64,000 bases of DNA from Mesorhizobium sp. CA14 (GTDB lineage Bacteria; Pseudomonadota; Alphaproteobacteria; Rhizobiales; Rhizobiaceae): contig NZ_JAIUHR010000002.1 of the NCBI RefSeq assembly GCF_020165195.1, forward strand, positions 186,001-250,000. The letters run 5' to 3'. The position numbers and the translations under genes are program-made. How positions within the stretch are numbered: the stretch's first letter is position 1; every line of letters starts with the position of its first letter. Below the pieces are notes generated by a model, which saw only the letters and a list, made by a program, of their open reading frames with translations, searched no databases and was not told the DNA's origin. This document shows positions 28,497 to 37,794 of the stretch, in pieces.

Positions 28497-28634
28497 CCCT
28501 CACCCGGATTGCCAAGTCGAATTGCAAGGGCAATTCGGGCAATCCGACCTCTCCCCAAGGGGAGAGGATCGTGCGGCGGCGCTGATCTCTTCTCCCCTCG
28601 GGGAGAAGGTGGCCGCGAAGCGGCCGGATGAGGA
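28497..28634. repeat. RIME-like intergenic mosaic element, copy 2
   Basis: It matches copy 1 from CCCTCACCCGGATTGCC to GCGGCCGGATGAGG, with small indels and a different inner loop (TTCTCCCCTCGGGGAGAA). It lies between the ggt start and the rhaI 3' end and forms several hairpins, so it may end rhaI transcription. Confidence 0.8.
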
Positions 28635-28647
28635 GTGGCGCTGCCTG

Positions 28648-29940
28648 TCAGACGATACCGCCGCCGCCACCCGCAACCGCCGGCCGCTCCGCCGCGACCT
28701 TGGACCTGTAGCCGGCTTCGCGATAAGCGGCGACCGGATCGATGGCGCCGCCGGTTCTGAGCCGCGCCATGGCGAGGATCGGCTCGACATCTGTGCGATA
28801 GGCCAGCTTCAATGTCTGCGTCGCCATCAGCGCGTCATTGTCCTCCTGGAAGCCTTCAAGCGCCTTGCGGTCGACCAGCAGCGCCTGCGCATAGGCGCGC
28901 TGCACCTCTACCGCCGACAGCATCAGGCTTTCGATCGGGTCGGTGACGTTGTGACTCTGGTCGAGCATATGCGCGGGGTCGAAACCCTTGGCGCCCGAAA
29001 GCTCGGCATCGACCAGCTCGTTGAAGACGAGGAACAGCCGGTAGGGATCGATCGAGCCGGCATCGAGATCGTCGTCGCCATATTTGGAATCGTTGAAGTG
29101 GAAGCCGCCGAGCTTGCCGAACTGGATCAGCCGCGACACGATCATCTCGATGTTGACGTTGGGCGCGTGATGGCCGAGATCGACCAGGCAGAAGGCCTTG
29201 TCGCCGAGTTCCCTGGCAATAATGTAGTTGGTGCCCCAGTCCTGCACCACCGTCGAATAGAAGGCCGGCTCATACATCTTGTGCTCGGTGAACAGCCGCC
29301 AGTCATCCGGCAGGCCGGCATAGATCTCGCGCATGGCGTCGAGATAGCGCTCGAAGGCCTTTGCGAAATTGACCTGGCCGGGGAAGTTGGAGCCATCGCC
29401 GATCCACACCGTCAGCGCTTTCGAGCCCAGCGTCTTGCCGATCTCGATGCATTCGAGATTGTGCTCAACCGCCTGCCGGCGCGTGCCGGCATCGGCATGC
29501 GACAGCGAGCCGAATTTGTAGGAAAGCTTCTGGTCCTTGGCGTCGGAGAAGGTGTTCGAATTCATCGCGTCGAAGCCGAGGCCGAAACGGGACGCCGCCT
29601 GCTTCAGCCGGTTAGGATCGGCCTTGTCCCATGGGATGTGCAGCGAGACGGTCGGCGTCGCCTGCGTCAGCTGGCTGATGACCGCGCAGTCTTCGATCTT
29701 GTCGAAGATGTCGCGCGGCTCGCCGGCGCCGGGAAAGCGGGCAAAGCGCGTGCCGCCGGTGCCGACGCCCCAGGACGGGATCGCCACGGCGAATTTTTCC
29801 ACCTTGTCACGGATGGCCTCGATGGCGATGCCGCGTCTGTCGAGACGCTCGCCGAGGGAAGCGTAGTCGCGGTCGAGGTCGGCTTTGCGCGCGGCATTGT
29901 GCTTGACGACGAGCTCGGCTGAAATGATCTGTTCGGACAA
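28648..29940 (-). CDS. rhaI: L-rhamnose isomerase (rhizobial RhaI type)
   Basis: The 430-residue protein is of the TIM-barrel sugar isomerase type used by rhizobia, with metal and substrate segments WIGDGSNFPGQ, FTEHKMYEPAFYST, LVDLGHHAPNVN and GFHFNDSKYGDDDL. It converts L-rhamnose to L-rhamnulose. Translation starts at TTG, supported by GGGAGGA about 8 bases upstream and no nearby in-frame ATG. It lies 89 bases after rhaD on the same strand; a mosaic fragment with a hairpin sits in the gap. Confidence 0.93.
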   Translation of the reverse strand: MSEQIISAELVVKHNAARKADLDRDYASLGERLDRRGIAIEAIRDKVEKFAVAIPSWGVGTGGTRFARFPGAGEPRDIFDKIEDCAVISQLTQATPTVSLHIPWDKADPNRLKQAASRFGLGFDAMNSNTFSDAKDQKLSYKFGSLSHADAGTRRQAVEHNLECIEIGKTLGSKALTVWIGDGSNFPGQVNFAKAFERYLDAMREIYAGLPDDWRLFTEHKMYEPAFYSTVVQDWGTNYIIARELGDKAFCLVDLGHHAPNVNIEMIVSRLIQFGKLGGFHFNDSKYGDDDLDAGSIDPYRLFLVFNELVDAELSGAKGFDPAHMLDQSHNVTDPIESLMLSAVEVQRAYAQALLVDRKALEGFQEDNDALMATQTLKLAYRTDVEPILAMARLRTGGAIDPVAAYREAGYRSKVAAERPAVAGGGGGIV

Positions 29941-29976
29941 AGGCTATTCCTCCCAAGAATACGTTCGGCCGGCGCT

Positions 29977-30028
29977 GCCCCTCATCCGCCTGCCGGCACC
30001 TTCTCCCCGTAGAACGGGGAGAAGGAAG
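29977..30028. repeat. RIME-like mosaic fragment with hairpin between rhaD and rhaI
   Basis: The fragment reads CTGCCCCTCATCCGCCTGCC then CACCTTCTCCCC-GTAGAAC-GGGGAGAAGG. It shares the ends of the larger mosaic elements but is shorter. The 9-base arms CTTCTCCCC/GGGGAGAAG form a hairpin in the rhaD-rhaI mRNA and could set relative expression or stability. Confidence 0.65.
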
Positions 30029-30029
30029 C

Positions 30030-32132
30030 TTAGCGCGTAAAGCTCTGCGCGTTGCCGGCGTCGACGTTGACGATGTTCCCCGTGGACTTGGCCGACATGT
30101 CCGAGGCGAAGAAGTAGATCGCTTCGGCGATGTCCTCCGGGAAGACCGAGCGCTTCAGCATCGAGCGCGAGCGGTAATGCTCCTCGAGGTCGTCGGTCGA
30201 CATCTTGTAGGCGGCGGCGCGCTGTTCCTTCCATTCGCCGGTCCAGATCTTGGAGCCGCGCAGCACCGCGTCCGGATTGACGACGTTGACCCTGATCTGT
30301 GCCTCCGCGCCCTCAAGTGCGAGGCAGCGGGCAAGATGGATCTCGGCCGCCTTGGCCGTGCAATAGGCGGACGCGTTCGGCGAGGCGGCGAGTCCGTTCT
30401 TGGAGGCGACGAAAACCACATTGCCGCCGATCTTCTGGGCGCGGAACAGTCGGAAAGCCTCGCGCGAGACTAGGAAATAACCGGTGGACAGGATATCCAT
30501 GTTCCGGTTCCACAAGGTCAGCGTCGTTTCCTCGATCGGCGCCGAGGAGGCGAGGCCGGCATTGGAGACCAGGATGTCGATGCCGCCGAACTCGACCGCA
30601 GTGTCAGCGAAGCCGGAAAGTACCTGATCCTCCGACGTGACGTCGATGCGCACCGGACGGACGAAGTCTTTGCCGTAGGCTTTCGAGAGCTCTTCATTGG
30701 CGCTGGCCAAAGCGGCCTCGTCGATATCGGCGAGCACCACGCAGGCGCCTTCGCGCAGCAGCCGGTTGGCGGCAGCGCGGCCGATGCCGCCGGCGCCGCC
30801 GGTGACCAAGGCGATCTGCCCGGCAAGCGCCTTCGGTTTCGGCAGGCGCTGGAGCTTGGCTTCCTCGAGCTGCCAGTATTCGATGTCGAAGGCTTCCTGC
30901 GCCGGCAGGCCGACATAGGACGAGACGGTCGAGGCGCCGCGCATGACATTGATGGCGTTGACATAGAACTCGCCGGAGATGCGCGCCGTCGCCTTGTCAC
31001 CGGCAAAGGTGAACATGCCGACGCCGGGCATCAGATAGACGACCGCATTCGGGTCGCGGATCGCGGGCGAGTCCGAATGCTTGCAGGCGTCGTAGTAGGC
31101 CTGGTAGCCGATGCGGTATTCGGCGATGTCGTCCGCCAGGCGCGCGATGACGGCATCGACATCCGGCTTTGCCGGATCGAACTCGATCACCAGCGGCCGG
31201 ATCTTGGTGCGCAGGAAGTGATCGGGGCATGAAGTGCCCAGCGCCGCCAACGGCCTCAGGTCTTTCGAGTTGACGAATTCGAGCACGGCCGGCTGGTCGT
31301 CGAAATGGCCAAGCTTGTGGCTCTTCTGCGAGATCAGGCCGCGGATCCGTGGCATCAATTTCGCGGCGATCGCGCGGCGTGCCGGCGCGTCGAGCGACTT
31401 TACCGCTTCGCCGCCGAAGATCGCCTTGCCCTCGGATTTGCGCTCGAACCACTCGATCGCCTGGTTAATCACCGAGATCGTGGTCTCGTAGCATTCCTTC
31501 GGCGTGTCGCCCCAGGTGAACAGGCCGTGGCTTTCCAGCACGACGCCCTTGGCATCCGGATTTTCCAGACAGAATTTTTCCAGCCATAGGCCGAGCTCGA
31601 AGCCCGGCCGCTTCCACGGCAGCCAGCCGACGGCGTCGCCGAAGATCTCCTTCGTGATCGCCTTGGAATCCTTGGCTGCGGCGACCGCGATGATGGCATC
31701 GGGATGCATGTGGTCGACGCAAGCCTTCGGCACGAAAGCATGCAACGGCGTGTCGATGGAGGCCGCGCGCGGATTGAGGTTGAAGGTGCAGTGAGGCAGA
31801 TATCCCACCATCTCGTCCTCATGCTCGGCGCCGCGATAAAGGCCCTTCAGCGCCCGCAGCTTTTGCATGTAGAGAGTGGCGAAACCGTCAAGCTTGATCG
31901 AAGCGCTGTCGCCGCCCGAGCCCTTGACCCAAAGAACTTCCACCTCCTCGCCGGTCAGCGGGTCCTTCTGCCAGACCTTGGACGAGGTGTTGCCGCCGCC
32001 ATAATTGGTGACGCGCTTATCGGAGCCCAGCGTGTTCGAGCGATAGACCAGGAGCTCGGGGCCGCTCATCCCTTCGGCTTTTGCATCGTCCCAAAGATTG
32101 GCGAGGCGCGAGCCGGAGCGCTTGTCGAGCAT
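30030..32132 (-). CDS. rhaD: Bifunctional rhamnulose-1-phosphate aldolase / short-chain dehydrogenase RhaD
   Basis: The 700-residue fusion has an N-terminal class II aldolase domain (about 1-420, with GGGNTSSKV and the histidine-containing KACVDHMHPDAI and VVLESHGLFTWGD) and a C-terminal short-chain dehydrogenase (about 430-700; loop TGGAGGIG; catalytic SPNASAYCTAKAAE). In rhizobia it splits rhamnulose phosphate and handles the lactaldehyde product. GGGAGGA precedes the ATG at 32132, which is preferred over a frame extension 21 codons longer. It is the first gene of the rhaDI unit, divergent from rhaR. Confidence 0.93.
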   Translation of the reverse strand: MLDKRSGSRLANLWDDAKAEGMSGPELLVYRSNTLGSDKRVTNYGGGNTSSKVWQKDPLTGEEVEVLWVKGSGGDSASIKLDGFATLYMQKLRALKGLYRGAEHEDEMVGYLPHCTFNLNPRAASIDTPLHAFVPKACVDHMHPDAIIAVAAAKDSKAITKEIFGDAVGWLPWKRPGFELGLWLEKFCLENPDAKGVVLESHGLFTWGDTPKECYETTISVINQAIEWFERKSEGKAIFGGEAVKSLDAPARRAIAAKLMPRIRGLISQKSHKLGHFDDQPAVLEFVNSKDLRPLAALGTSCPDHFLRTKIRPLVIEFDPAKPDVDAVIARLADDIAEYRIGYQAYYDACKHSDSPAIRDPNAVVYLMPGVGMFTFAGDKATARISGEFYVNAINVMRGASTVSSYVGLPAQEAFDIEYWQLEEAKLQRLPKPKALAGQIALVTGGAGGIGRAAANRLLREGACVVLADIDEAALASANEELSKAYGKDFVRPVRIDVTSEDQVLSGFADTAVEFGGIDILVSNAGLASSAPIEETTLTLWNRNMDILSTGYFLVSREAFRLFRAQKIGGNVVFVASKNGLAASPNASAYCTAKAAEIHLARCLALEGAEAQIRVNVVNPDAVLRGSKIWTGEWKEQRAAAYKMSTDDLEEHYRSRSMLKRSVFPEDIAEAIYFFASDMSAKSTGNIVNVDAGNAQSFTR

Positions 32133-32182
32133 AGGTATCCTCCCTGGAGCGCGAACGCCGCGCCCCTCATTTCTCGCCGGGG

Positions 32183-32211
32183 AATGTCTACGCAAGCGCC
32201 GCGCTTGTCAA
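32183..32211 (-). promoter_or_regulatory. Sigma-70-type promoter of rhaDI
   Basis: On the minus strand TTGACA (32206-32211) and GACATT (32183-32188) are 17 bases apart, matching the usual -35/-10 spacing. The -35 hexamer lies inside the left arm of the large inverted repeat, so repressor binding there would block it. Confidence 0.65.
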
Positions 32212-32278
32212 TCACAAACGATCAATATCGATCATATTGCACTGCACAATGAAAATATATGATCGGAAATGATTGACA
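32206..32278. promoter_or_regulatory. Large inverted repeat in the rhaD/rhaR divergent promoter (candidate RhaR operator)
   Basis: Two 19-base arms face each other: TGTCAATCA-N4-CGATCA at 32206-32224 and TGATCG-N4-TGATTGACA at 32260-32278, identical in 15 of 19 positions. A further CGATCA copy lies at 32229-32234, 10 bases after the first. Each arm contains a TTGACA hexamer directed at its own gene. DeoR-type repressors often bind repeated sites of this kind, so RhaR is the natural candidate. Confidence 0.7.
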
Positions 32279-32320
32279 CTGCGTGTTTTCTAAGGCCTGA
32301 TGCTTAGGCAGGGAGGAACC

Positions 32321-33130
32321 ATGCACGAGAAAGAGCGCCACAGGATCATACTGTCCGCCGTCCAGGAAAAGCCTGTGGTGACGGTGCAGGAGATGGTCGA
32401 GCTGACGGACTCCTCCGAGGCGACGATCCGGCGCGACATCGCGGCACTGCATGTGCAAAAACGCCTGCGCCGGGTGCGCGGCGGCGCCGAGGCGATCTCG
32501 CCGCCGCAATTCATCGGCCTCGCCGGCCGGCCCTTCTCCGTCAACGAGACGCTGAACGCCGCGCAGAAGCGGGCGATCGCGCGGGATGCCGTGAGCCTTT
32601 GCACGGACGGCGAGCCGATCATCATCAATGGCGGCACCACCACTTTCCAGATGGTGCATTTCCTGACCGGCCGCCGCATGCCGATCTTCACCAACTCCTT
32701 CCCGATCGCCGAGCATCTGCTCAAGCACTCGAAGAACACGGTGATGCTGTCGGGCGGCACTATCTACCGCGAGCAGAACATCATCCTGTCGCCCTTCGAC
32801 AATGACGTGACGCGCAACTTCTATGCGCGGCGCATGTTCATGGGCGCGCAGGGGCTGGGGCCGCTCGGGCTGATGGAGGGCGATCCACTGCTGATCCAGG
32901 CCGAGCAGAAATTGATCGACCAGGCCGACGAATTGGTGGTGCTGGTCGATTCCTCGAAATTCCGCATGCGCTCCAGCCTGATCCTGTGCGGGCTGTCGCG
33001 CATCGCGACCGTGATCACCGACGACGGCATCGAGGACCGCGAGGCCAAGATGCTGGAAACGGCGGGCGTGGCGCTGATCGTCGCCCGCAGACAGTCAAGC
33101 GACAGGGAGGAATCTTCACTGCAGGCCTGA
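32321..33130 (+). CDS. rhaR: DeoR-family regulator of rhamnose catabolism RhaR
   Basis: The 269-residue regulator has an N-terminal DeoR-type winged helix (about 1-60, with VTVQEMVELTDSSEATIRRDIAALH) and a C-terminal sugar-phosphate sensor domain with INGGTTTFQM and VDSSKFRMRSS. It controls the rha genes in rhizobia and likely answers to a phosphorylated intermediate. GGGAGG lies about 5 bases before the chosen ATG. It is first in the rightward unit rhaRSTPQUK, 55 bases before rhaS. Confidence 0.93.
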   Translation: MHEKERHRIILSAVQEKPVVTVQEMVELTDSSEATIRRDIAALHVQKRLRRVRGGAEAISPPQFIGLAGRPFSVNETLNAAQKRAIARDAVSLCTDGEPIIINGGTTTFQMVHFLTGRRMPIFTNSFPIAEHLLKHSKNTVMLSGGTIYREQNIILSPFDNDVTRNFYARRMFMGAQGLGPLGLMEGDPLLIQAEQKLIDQADELVVLVDSSKFRMRSSLILCGLSRIATVITDDGIEDREAKMLETAGVALIVARRQSSDREESSLQA

Positions 33131-33185
33131 GGGAAACTCGCGCCCGCAGCGGCGATGGAATGCAACGCTCAAGGGAGGATATTCG

Positions 33186-34181
33186 ATGAGCTTTTTGAAG
33201 AAACTGCTGGTTACGGCGGCCTTTTCCGCCGCCATGTTCGTGAATGCGGCCTATGCCGAAAACGTCAAGATCGCGCTGGTGGTGAAGTCGCTCGGCAACG
33301 GCTTCTTCGACGCCGCCAACAAGGGCGCCGAGGAAGCGGCCAAGGAACTGGGCGATGTCGACGTGATCTACACCGGTCCGACCAAGGCGACCGCGGAAGC
33401 GCAGATCGAGGTCATCAATTCGCTGATCGCGCAGAAGGTCAACGCAATAGCGGTTTCGGCCAATGACGCCGACGCGCTGGTGCCGGTGCTGAAGAAGGCG
33501 ATGGAACGCGGCATCACCGTGATCTCGTGGGACTCGGGCGTCGCCAAGGAAGGCCGCCAGCTCCACCTCAACCCGTCCGACACCAATTTGATCGGCGAGA
33601 CCATCATCAAGCTCGCCGCCGATTATCTGCCGGAAGGCGGCGACGTCGCCATCCTGTCGGCCTCCTCGACCGCGACCAACCAGAATGCCTGGATCGAGGC
33701 GGCCAAGAAGGTGCTGCCGGAGAAGTTCCCGAAGATCAAGCTGGTCGCCACCGTCTATGGCGATGACGATTCGGCAAAGAGCACCGACGAGGCCAAGGGC
33801 CTGTTGAAGTCCTATCCGAACCTCAAGGCGATCATCGCGCCGACCACGGTGGGCGTCGTCGCCGCCGCACAGGTGGTGACCGACGAAGGCTTGATCGGCA
33901 AGGTCAACGTCACCGGCCTGGCGCTGCCGTCCGAGTTCAAGAAGTTCATCGACAATGGCGCCAGCCAGGCGGTTGCGCTGTGGAACCCGATCGACCTCGG
34001 CTACTCGGCGATCTATCTCGCCCATGACCTGGCGGTGAAGAAGGAAGAAGCCAAGCCCGGCGCCACGCTGTCGATCGGCCGCGTCGGCAAGGTGACGCTC
34101 GACGACACCAACTCGGCCGCGATGGCTCCGCCCTTCCAGTTCGACAAGACCAACATCGAGAAGTTCTCCAAGATCTATTGA
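33186..34181 (+). CDS. rhaS: Rhamnose ABC transporter substrate-binding protein RhaS
   Basis: The 331-residue periplasmic protein has a signal peptide (about 1-24, cleavage after AAYA) and a type I periplasmic-binding fold typical of sugar ABC systems, starting ENVKIALVVKSLGNGFFDAAN. GGGAGGA lies 7 bases before the ATG. It delivers rhamnose to the RhaPQT transporter. A perfect hairpin follows its stop and may raise the level of rhaS message relative to the genes after it. Confidence 0.94.
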   Translation: MSFLKKLLVTAAFSAAMFVNAAYAENVKIALVVKSLGNGFFDAANKGAEEAAKELGDVDVIYTGPTKATAEAQIEVINSLIAQKVNAIAVSANDADALVPVLKKAMERGITVISWDSGVAKEGRQLHLNPSDTNLIGETIIKLAADYLPEGGDVAILSASSTATNQNAWIEAAKKVLPEKFPKIKLVATVYGDDDSAKSTDEAKGLLKSYPNLKAIIAPTTVGVVAAAQVVTDEGLIGKVNVTGLALPSEFKKFIDNGASQAVALWNPIDLGYSAIYLAHDLAVKKEEAKPGATLSIGRVGKVTLDDTNSAAMAPPFQFDKTNIEKFSKIY

Positions 34182-34201
34182 TCCTGGTCGACTTATCGCT
34201 C

Positions 34202-34228
34202 ATGCGGCGGGACAATGTCCCGCCGCAT
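34202..34228 (+). terminator. Intercistronic hairpin after rhaS
   Basis: A perfect 13-base stem, ATGCGGCGGGACA / TGTCCCGCCGCAT, with a single-base centre lies 20 bases after the rhaS stop. There is no clean T-run, so partial termination or 3'-end protection of rhaS mRNA is likelier than full termination. Its position argues against an ATG at 34215 being the rhaT start. Confidence 0.7.
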
Positions 34229-34262
34229 CTTCAAACGGACCTTCTCAGGGCCTGATACGGAT

Positions 34263-35822
34263 ATGGACACGACAGCCCAGCGCAAAGCGGAGACGGAGCG
34301 GCCCGAGCCTTCAGGTCCGTTCCAAAGCGCCGCTCCTCGCCTGACACTCTCCGGCATCTCGAAAAGTTTTCCGGGCGTGCGCGCGCTGCACAATGTCAGC
34401 CTATCGCTCTATCCCGGACAGGTGACGGCGCTGATCGGGGAGAACGGCGCCGGCAAGTCGACGCTGGTCAAGGTCATGACCGGCATCTACCAGCCCGATT
34501 CAGGCGAGATCAGCATCGATGGCCAGGCCACGACGCTGCCCAGCGCGCATGCCGCCTTCGGCCACGGCATCACCGCCATCCATCAGGAGACGGTGCTGTT
34601 CGACGATCTGTCGGTCGCCGAAAACATCTTCCTCGGCCATGCGCCGCGCACCCGCTTAGGCACCATCGATTGGCGCACCATGCGCAAGAATGCGCGCGAG
34701 GTGCTGGAGACGATGCGCGCCGGCCATATCGATGCCGACACGCGGCTGAAGGACCTCGGCATCGCCAACAAGCATCTTGTAGCCGTTGCCCGCGCCATGT
34801 CGATCGACGCGCGCATCGTCATCATGGACGAGCCGACCGCAGCCCTGTCGATGAAGGAGATCGAGGAGCTTTTCCTGCTGATCGAATTCCTTAAGAGCGA
34901 AGGCAAGGCGGTGCTCTTCATCAGCCACAAGTTCGACGAAATCTACCGCATCGCCGACCGCTACACCGTCTTCCGCGACGGCGAGATGGTCGGCGAAGGC
35001 CTGCTCAAGGGCACCGGCCAGAACGAGATCGTGCGCATGATGGTCGGCCGCAACGTCGACCATATCTTTCCGCAGCGCGAGCCGAAGATCGGCGCGCAGG
35101 TGCTTTCCGTCTCCGGCCTGTCGCATCCGACCGAGTTCGACGACATCGGCTTCGAATTGCGCAAGGGCGAGATCCTCGGCTTCTACGGACTGGTCGGCGC
35201 CGGGCGCAGCGAGGTGATGCAGGCGATTGCCGGCATCACCCGCACCAGCCGAGGCGCGATTTCGCTGGACGGCAAGACGATCGCGCCGAAATCGGCGGCG
35301 GATTCGATCGAGGCCGGCATCGTCTATGTGCCGGAAGAGCGCGGCAAGCAGGGCGTGGTGATCGGCCTGCCCATCTTCCAGAACGTGTCGCTGCCGTCGC
35401 TGAAGCGCACCTCGAAATCCGGCGTGCTGAGACTGGCGGAAGAGTTTTCGCTCGCCCGCTCCTACACCGAACGTCTCGATCTGCGCGCCTCATCGCTCAG
35501 CCAGGATGTCGGCACGCTTTCCGGCGGCAACCAGCAGAAGGTGGTCATCGCCAAATGGCTGGCCACAGCCCCCAAGGTGATCATCCTCGACGAGCCGACC
35601 AAGGGCATCGACATCGGCTCCAAGGCCGCCGTGCATGGCTTCATGGCCGAATTGGTCGCGCAAGGCCTGTCAGTGATCATGGTCTCGTCGGAACTGCCCG
35701 AAATCCTCGGCATGTCCGACCGCGTCGTGGTCATGCGCGAAGGACGCATCGCGGCGACCTACGACAACAAGGGGCTGGACGCCGAGACGCTGGTTCGGAC
35801 GGCAGCGGGAATCGCGGCATGA
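34263..35822 (+). CDS. rhaT: Rhamnose ABC transporter ATP-binding protein RhaT
   Basis: The 519-residue protein has two fused ATPase domains, as in other sugar importers of this class. Domain 1 has Walker [10 protein letters not shown] and Walker B VIMDEPTAAL; domain 2 has a degenerate Walker A (GLVGAGRSE), signature LSGGNQQK and VIILDEPTKGIDIG. The ATG at 34263 is chosen because the earlier ATG at 34215 lies inside the hairpin stem. The stop overlaps the rhaP start (ATGA). Confidence 0.93.
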   Translation: MDTTAQRKAETERPEPSGPFQSAAPRLTLSGISKSFPGVRALHNVSLSLYPGQVTALIGENGAGKSTLVKVMTGIYQPDSGEISIDGQATTLPSAHAAFGHGITAIHQETVLFDDLSVAENIFLGHAPRTRLGTIDWRTMRKNAREVLETMRAGHIDADTRLKDLGIANKHLVAVARAMSIDARIVIMDEPTAALSMKEIEELFLLIEFLKSEGKAVLFISHKFDEIYRIADRYTVFRDGEMVGEGLLKGTGQNEIVRMMVGRNVDHIFPQREPKIGAQVLSVSGLSHPTEFDDIGFELRKGEILGFYGLVGAGRSEVMQAIAGITRTSRGAISLDGKTIAPKSAADSIEAGIVYVPEERGKQGVVIGLPIFQNVSLPSLKRTSKSGVLRLAEEFSLARSYTERLDLRASSLSQDVGTLSGGNQQKVVIAKWLATAPKVIILDEPTKGIDIGSKAAVHGFMAELVAQGLSVIMVSSELPEILGMSDRVVVMREGRIAATYDNKGLDAETLVRTAAGIAA

Positions 35823-36796
35823 AGAATTTCCTCAAATATCGCGAGATCTGGCTGCTCGCCGGCATCGTGGCATTGATCGGGCTGATCTCGACACGCTTTC
35901 CCGGCTTCGCCGACCCCGCCAATCTCCGCCAGGTGTTCAATGACACCTCGATCCTGATGATCCTGGCGCTCGGCCAGATGGCGGTGATCCTAACGCGCTC
36001 GATCGATCTCTCGATGGCGTCCAACCTCTGCTTCACCGGCATGGTGGTGGCGATGCTCAACGCCGCGCATCCGGCGATCCCGATCCCGGTGCTGATCGTC
36101 GTCGCATTACTCGTCGGGCTGGTGCTCGGCGCCATCAACGGCTTCTTGGTGTGGCGGCTGAACATCCCGTCGATCGTGGTTACGCTTGGAACGCTTACCA
36201 TCTATCGGGGAGCGACCTTCGTCGTCTCGGGCGGCGCCTGGGTCAATGCCGACCAGATGAGCCCCGACTTCATCAATTTTCAGCGCGCCGCCTTCCTCGG
36301 CCTGCCAATGCTGTCCTGGATCGCGATCATCGTGATCGCGCTGTTCTTCCTGGTGATGACGCGCACGCAGATTGGCCGCTCGATCTACGCCATCGGCGTC
36401 AATCCGACCGCCTCGGTCTATGCCGGCATCGATGTCGGCCGCACAAAATTCATCGTCTTTTGCATTTCCGGCATGATCGGCGGACTCGCCGGATATCTGT
36501 GGATCTCGCGCTACGTGATCGCCTCGGTCGAGGTAGCCAACGGCTATGAGCTCAACATCATCGCTGCCTGCGTGATCGGCGGCATCTCGATCGCCGGCGG
36601 TATCGGCTCGGTCGGCGGCGCGGTGCTGGGCGCGCTGTTCCTCGGCATCATCTCCAACGCACTGCCGGTCATCAACATCTCGCCCTTCTGGCAGATGGCG
36701 ATATCGGGCAGCGCCATCATCCTGGCCGTCGTGCTCAACGCGCGCGGCGAACGCCGGCAGGGCCGCATCATCCTGAGAAAGGCGGAAGCGGCATGA
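35819..36796 (+). CDS. rhaP: Rhamnose ABC transporter permease RhaP
   Basis: The 325-residue protein has about ten transmembrane helices and the sugar permease segments INGFLVWRLNIPSIVVTLGT and IGVNPTASVYAGIDVGR, with ACVIGGISIAGGIGSVGGAV near the end. It forms the channel with RhaQ. It is coupled to rhaT and rhaQ by ATGA overlaps. Confidence 0.92.
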   Translation: MKNFLKYREIWLLAGIVALIGLISTRFPGFADPANLRQVFNDTSILMILALGQMAVILTRSIDLSMASNLCFTGMVVAMLNAAHPAIPIPVLIVVALLVGLVLGAINGFLVWRLNIPSIVVTLGTLTIYRGATFVVSGGAWVNADQMSPDFINFQRAAFLGLPMLSWIAIIVIALFFLVMTRTQIGRSIYAIGVNPTASVYAGIDVGRTKFIVFCISGMIGGLAGYLWISRYVIASVEVANGYELNIIAACVIGGISIAGGIGSVGGAVLGALFLGIISNALPVINISPFWQMAISGSAIILAVVLNARGERRQGRIILRKAEAA

Positions 36797-37794
36797 CCGA
36801 CACCCCTGCCCCGCGCCACATCCCCGACCGGCTGGATAAGCCGCTCTCCTCGGCGATCTTCTCCTGGGAGGCGCTGCTCGTCGCCATCGCGGTCCTCATC
36901 TTCGCGGTCAACAGTTTTGCTTCGCCCTATTTCCTCGATCCGTGGTCGCTGTCGGATCTGACCTTCAACTTCACCGAAAAGGGCCTGATCGCTTTAGCCA
37001 TGGCGCTGCTGATCATCTCGGGCGAGATCGATCTGTCTGTCGCGGCGATCGTTGCTTTAGCCTCGACGATGATGGGCATGGCCGTGCAGGCCGGCGCCGG
37101 AACGCCTGTGCTGGTGGCGATCGGCATTGCCGTCGGGCTCGGCTGCGGCGCCTTCAACGGGCTGCTCGTCACCCGGCTCGGCCTGCCTTCCATCGTCGTG
37201 ACCATCGGCACGATGAGCCTGTTCCGCGGCATCGCCTTCATCATCCTCGGCGACCAGGCCTACAAGGGCTATCCGGAAAGCTTCGCCTTCTTCGGCCAAG
37301 GCTATGTCTGGTGGGTCTTCTCGTTCGAGCTGGCGCTGTTCCTCGTCGCCGCGCTCATCTACTGGTTCGTGCTGCACCGCACGAGCTTCGGCCGCCGCGT
37401 CTTCGCTATCGGCAACAACCCCGTCGCCTGCCAGTTCTCCGGCGTTCGTGTCGATCGCATCAAGTTCATCCTGTTCTCCCTGACCGGGCTGATGTCGGGC
37501 ATCGCCTCGGTGTTGATTACCTCGCGGCTCGGCTCGACAAGGCCGTCGATCGCGCAGGGCTACGAACTCGAGGCGATCACCATGGTGGTGCTTGGAGGTG
37601 TGTCGATCCTCGGCGGCGCCGGCAGCATCCCGGGCGTCGTGCTCGCCGCCTTCATCATGGGGCTGGTGACGTTCGGCCTCGGACTGCTCAATGTGCCCGG
37701 CATCGTCATGTCGATCTTCATCGGCCTGCTGCTGATCATCGTCATTGCGCTGCCGATCGTCTGGCGGCGGCTGCGCGAGGGGCGCTTCGCCTGA
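36793..37794 (+). CDS. rhaQ: Rhamnose ABC transporter permease RhaQ
   Basis: The 333-residue membrane protein is a homologue of Rha[41 protein letters not shown] and [18 protein letters not shown] follow the same order. About ten helices are predicted. Its start overlaps the rhaP stop (ATGA) and its stop overlaps the rhaU start (TGATG). Confidence 0.92.
   Translation: MTDTPAPRHIPDRLDKPLSSAIFSWEALLVAIAVLIFAVNSFASPYFLDPWSLSDLTFNFTEKGLIALAMALLIISGEIDLSVAAIVALASTMMGMAVQAGAGTPVLVAIGIAVGLGCGAFNGLLVTRLGLPSIVVTIGTMSLFRGIAFIILGDQAYKGYPESFAFFGQGYVWWVFSFELALFLVAALIYWFVLHRTSFGRRVFAIGNNPVACQFSGVRVDRIKFILFSLTGLMSGIASVLITSRLGSTRPSIAQGYELEAITMVVLGGVSILGGAGSIPGVVLAAFIMGLVTFGLGLLNVPGIVMSIFIGLLLIIVIALPIVWRRLREGRFA

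Noticed and set aside
34215-34262. Upstream ATG for rhaT at 34215
   Set aside because: It lies inside a perfect hairpin stem and lacks a ribosome site; the family alignment begins after 34263.
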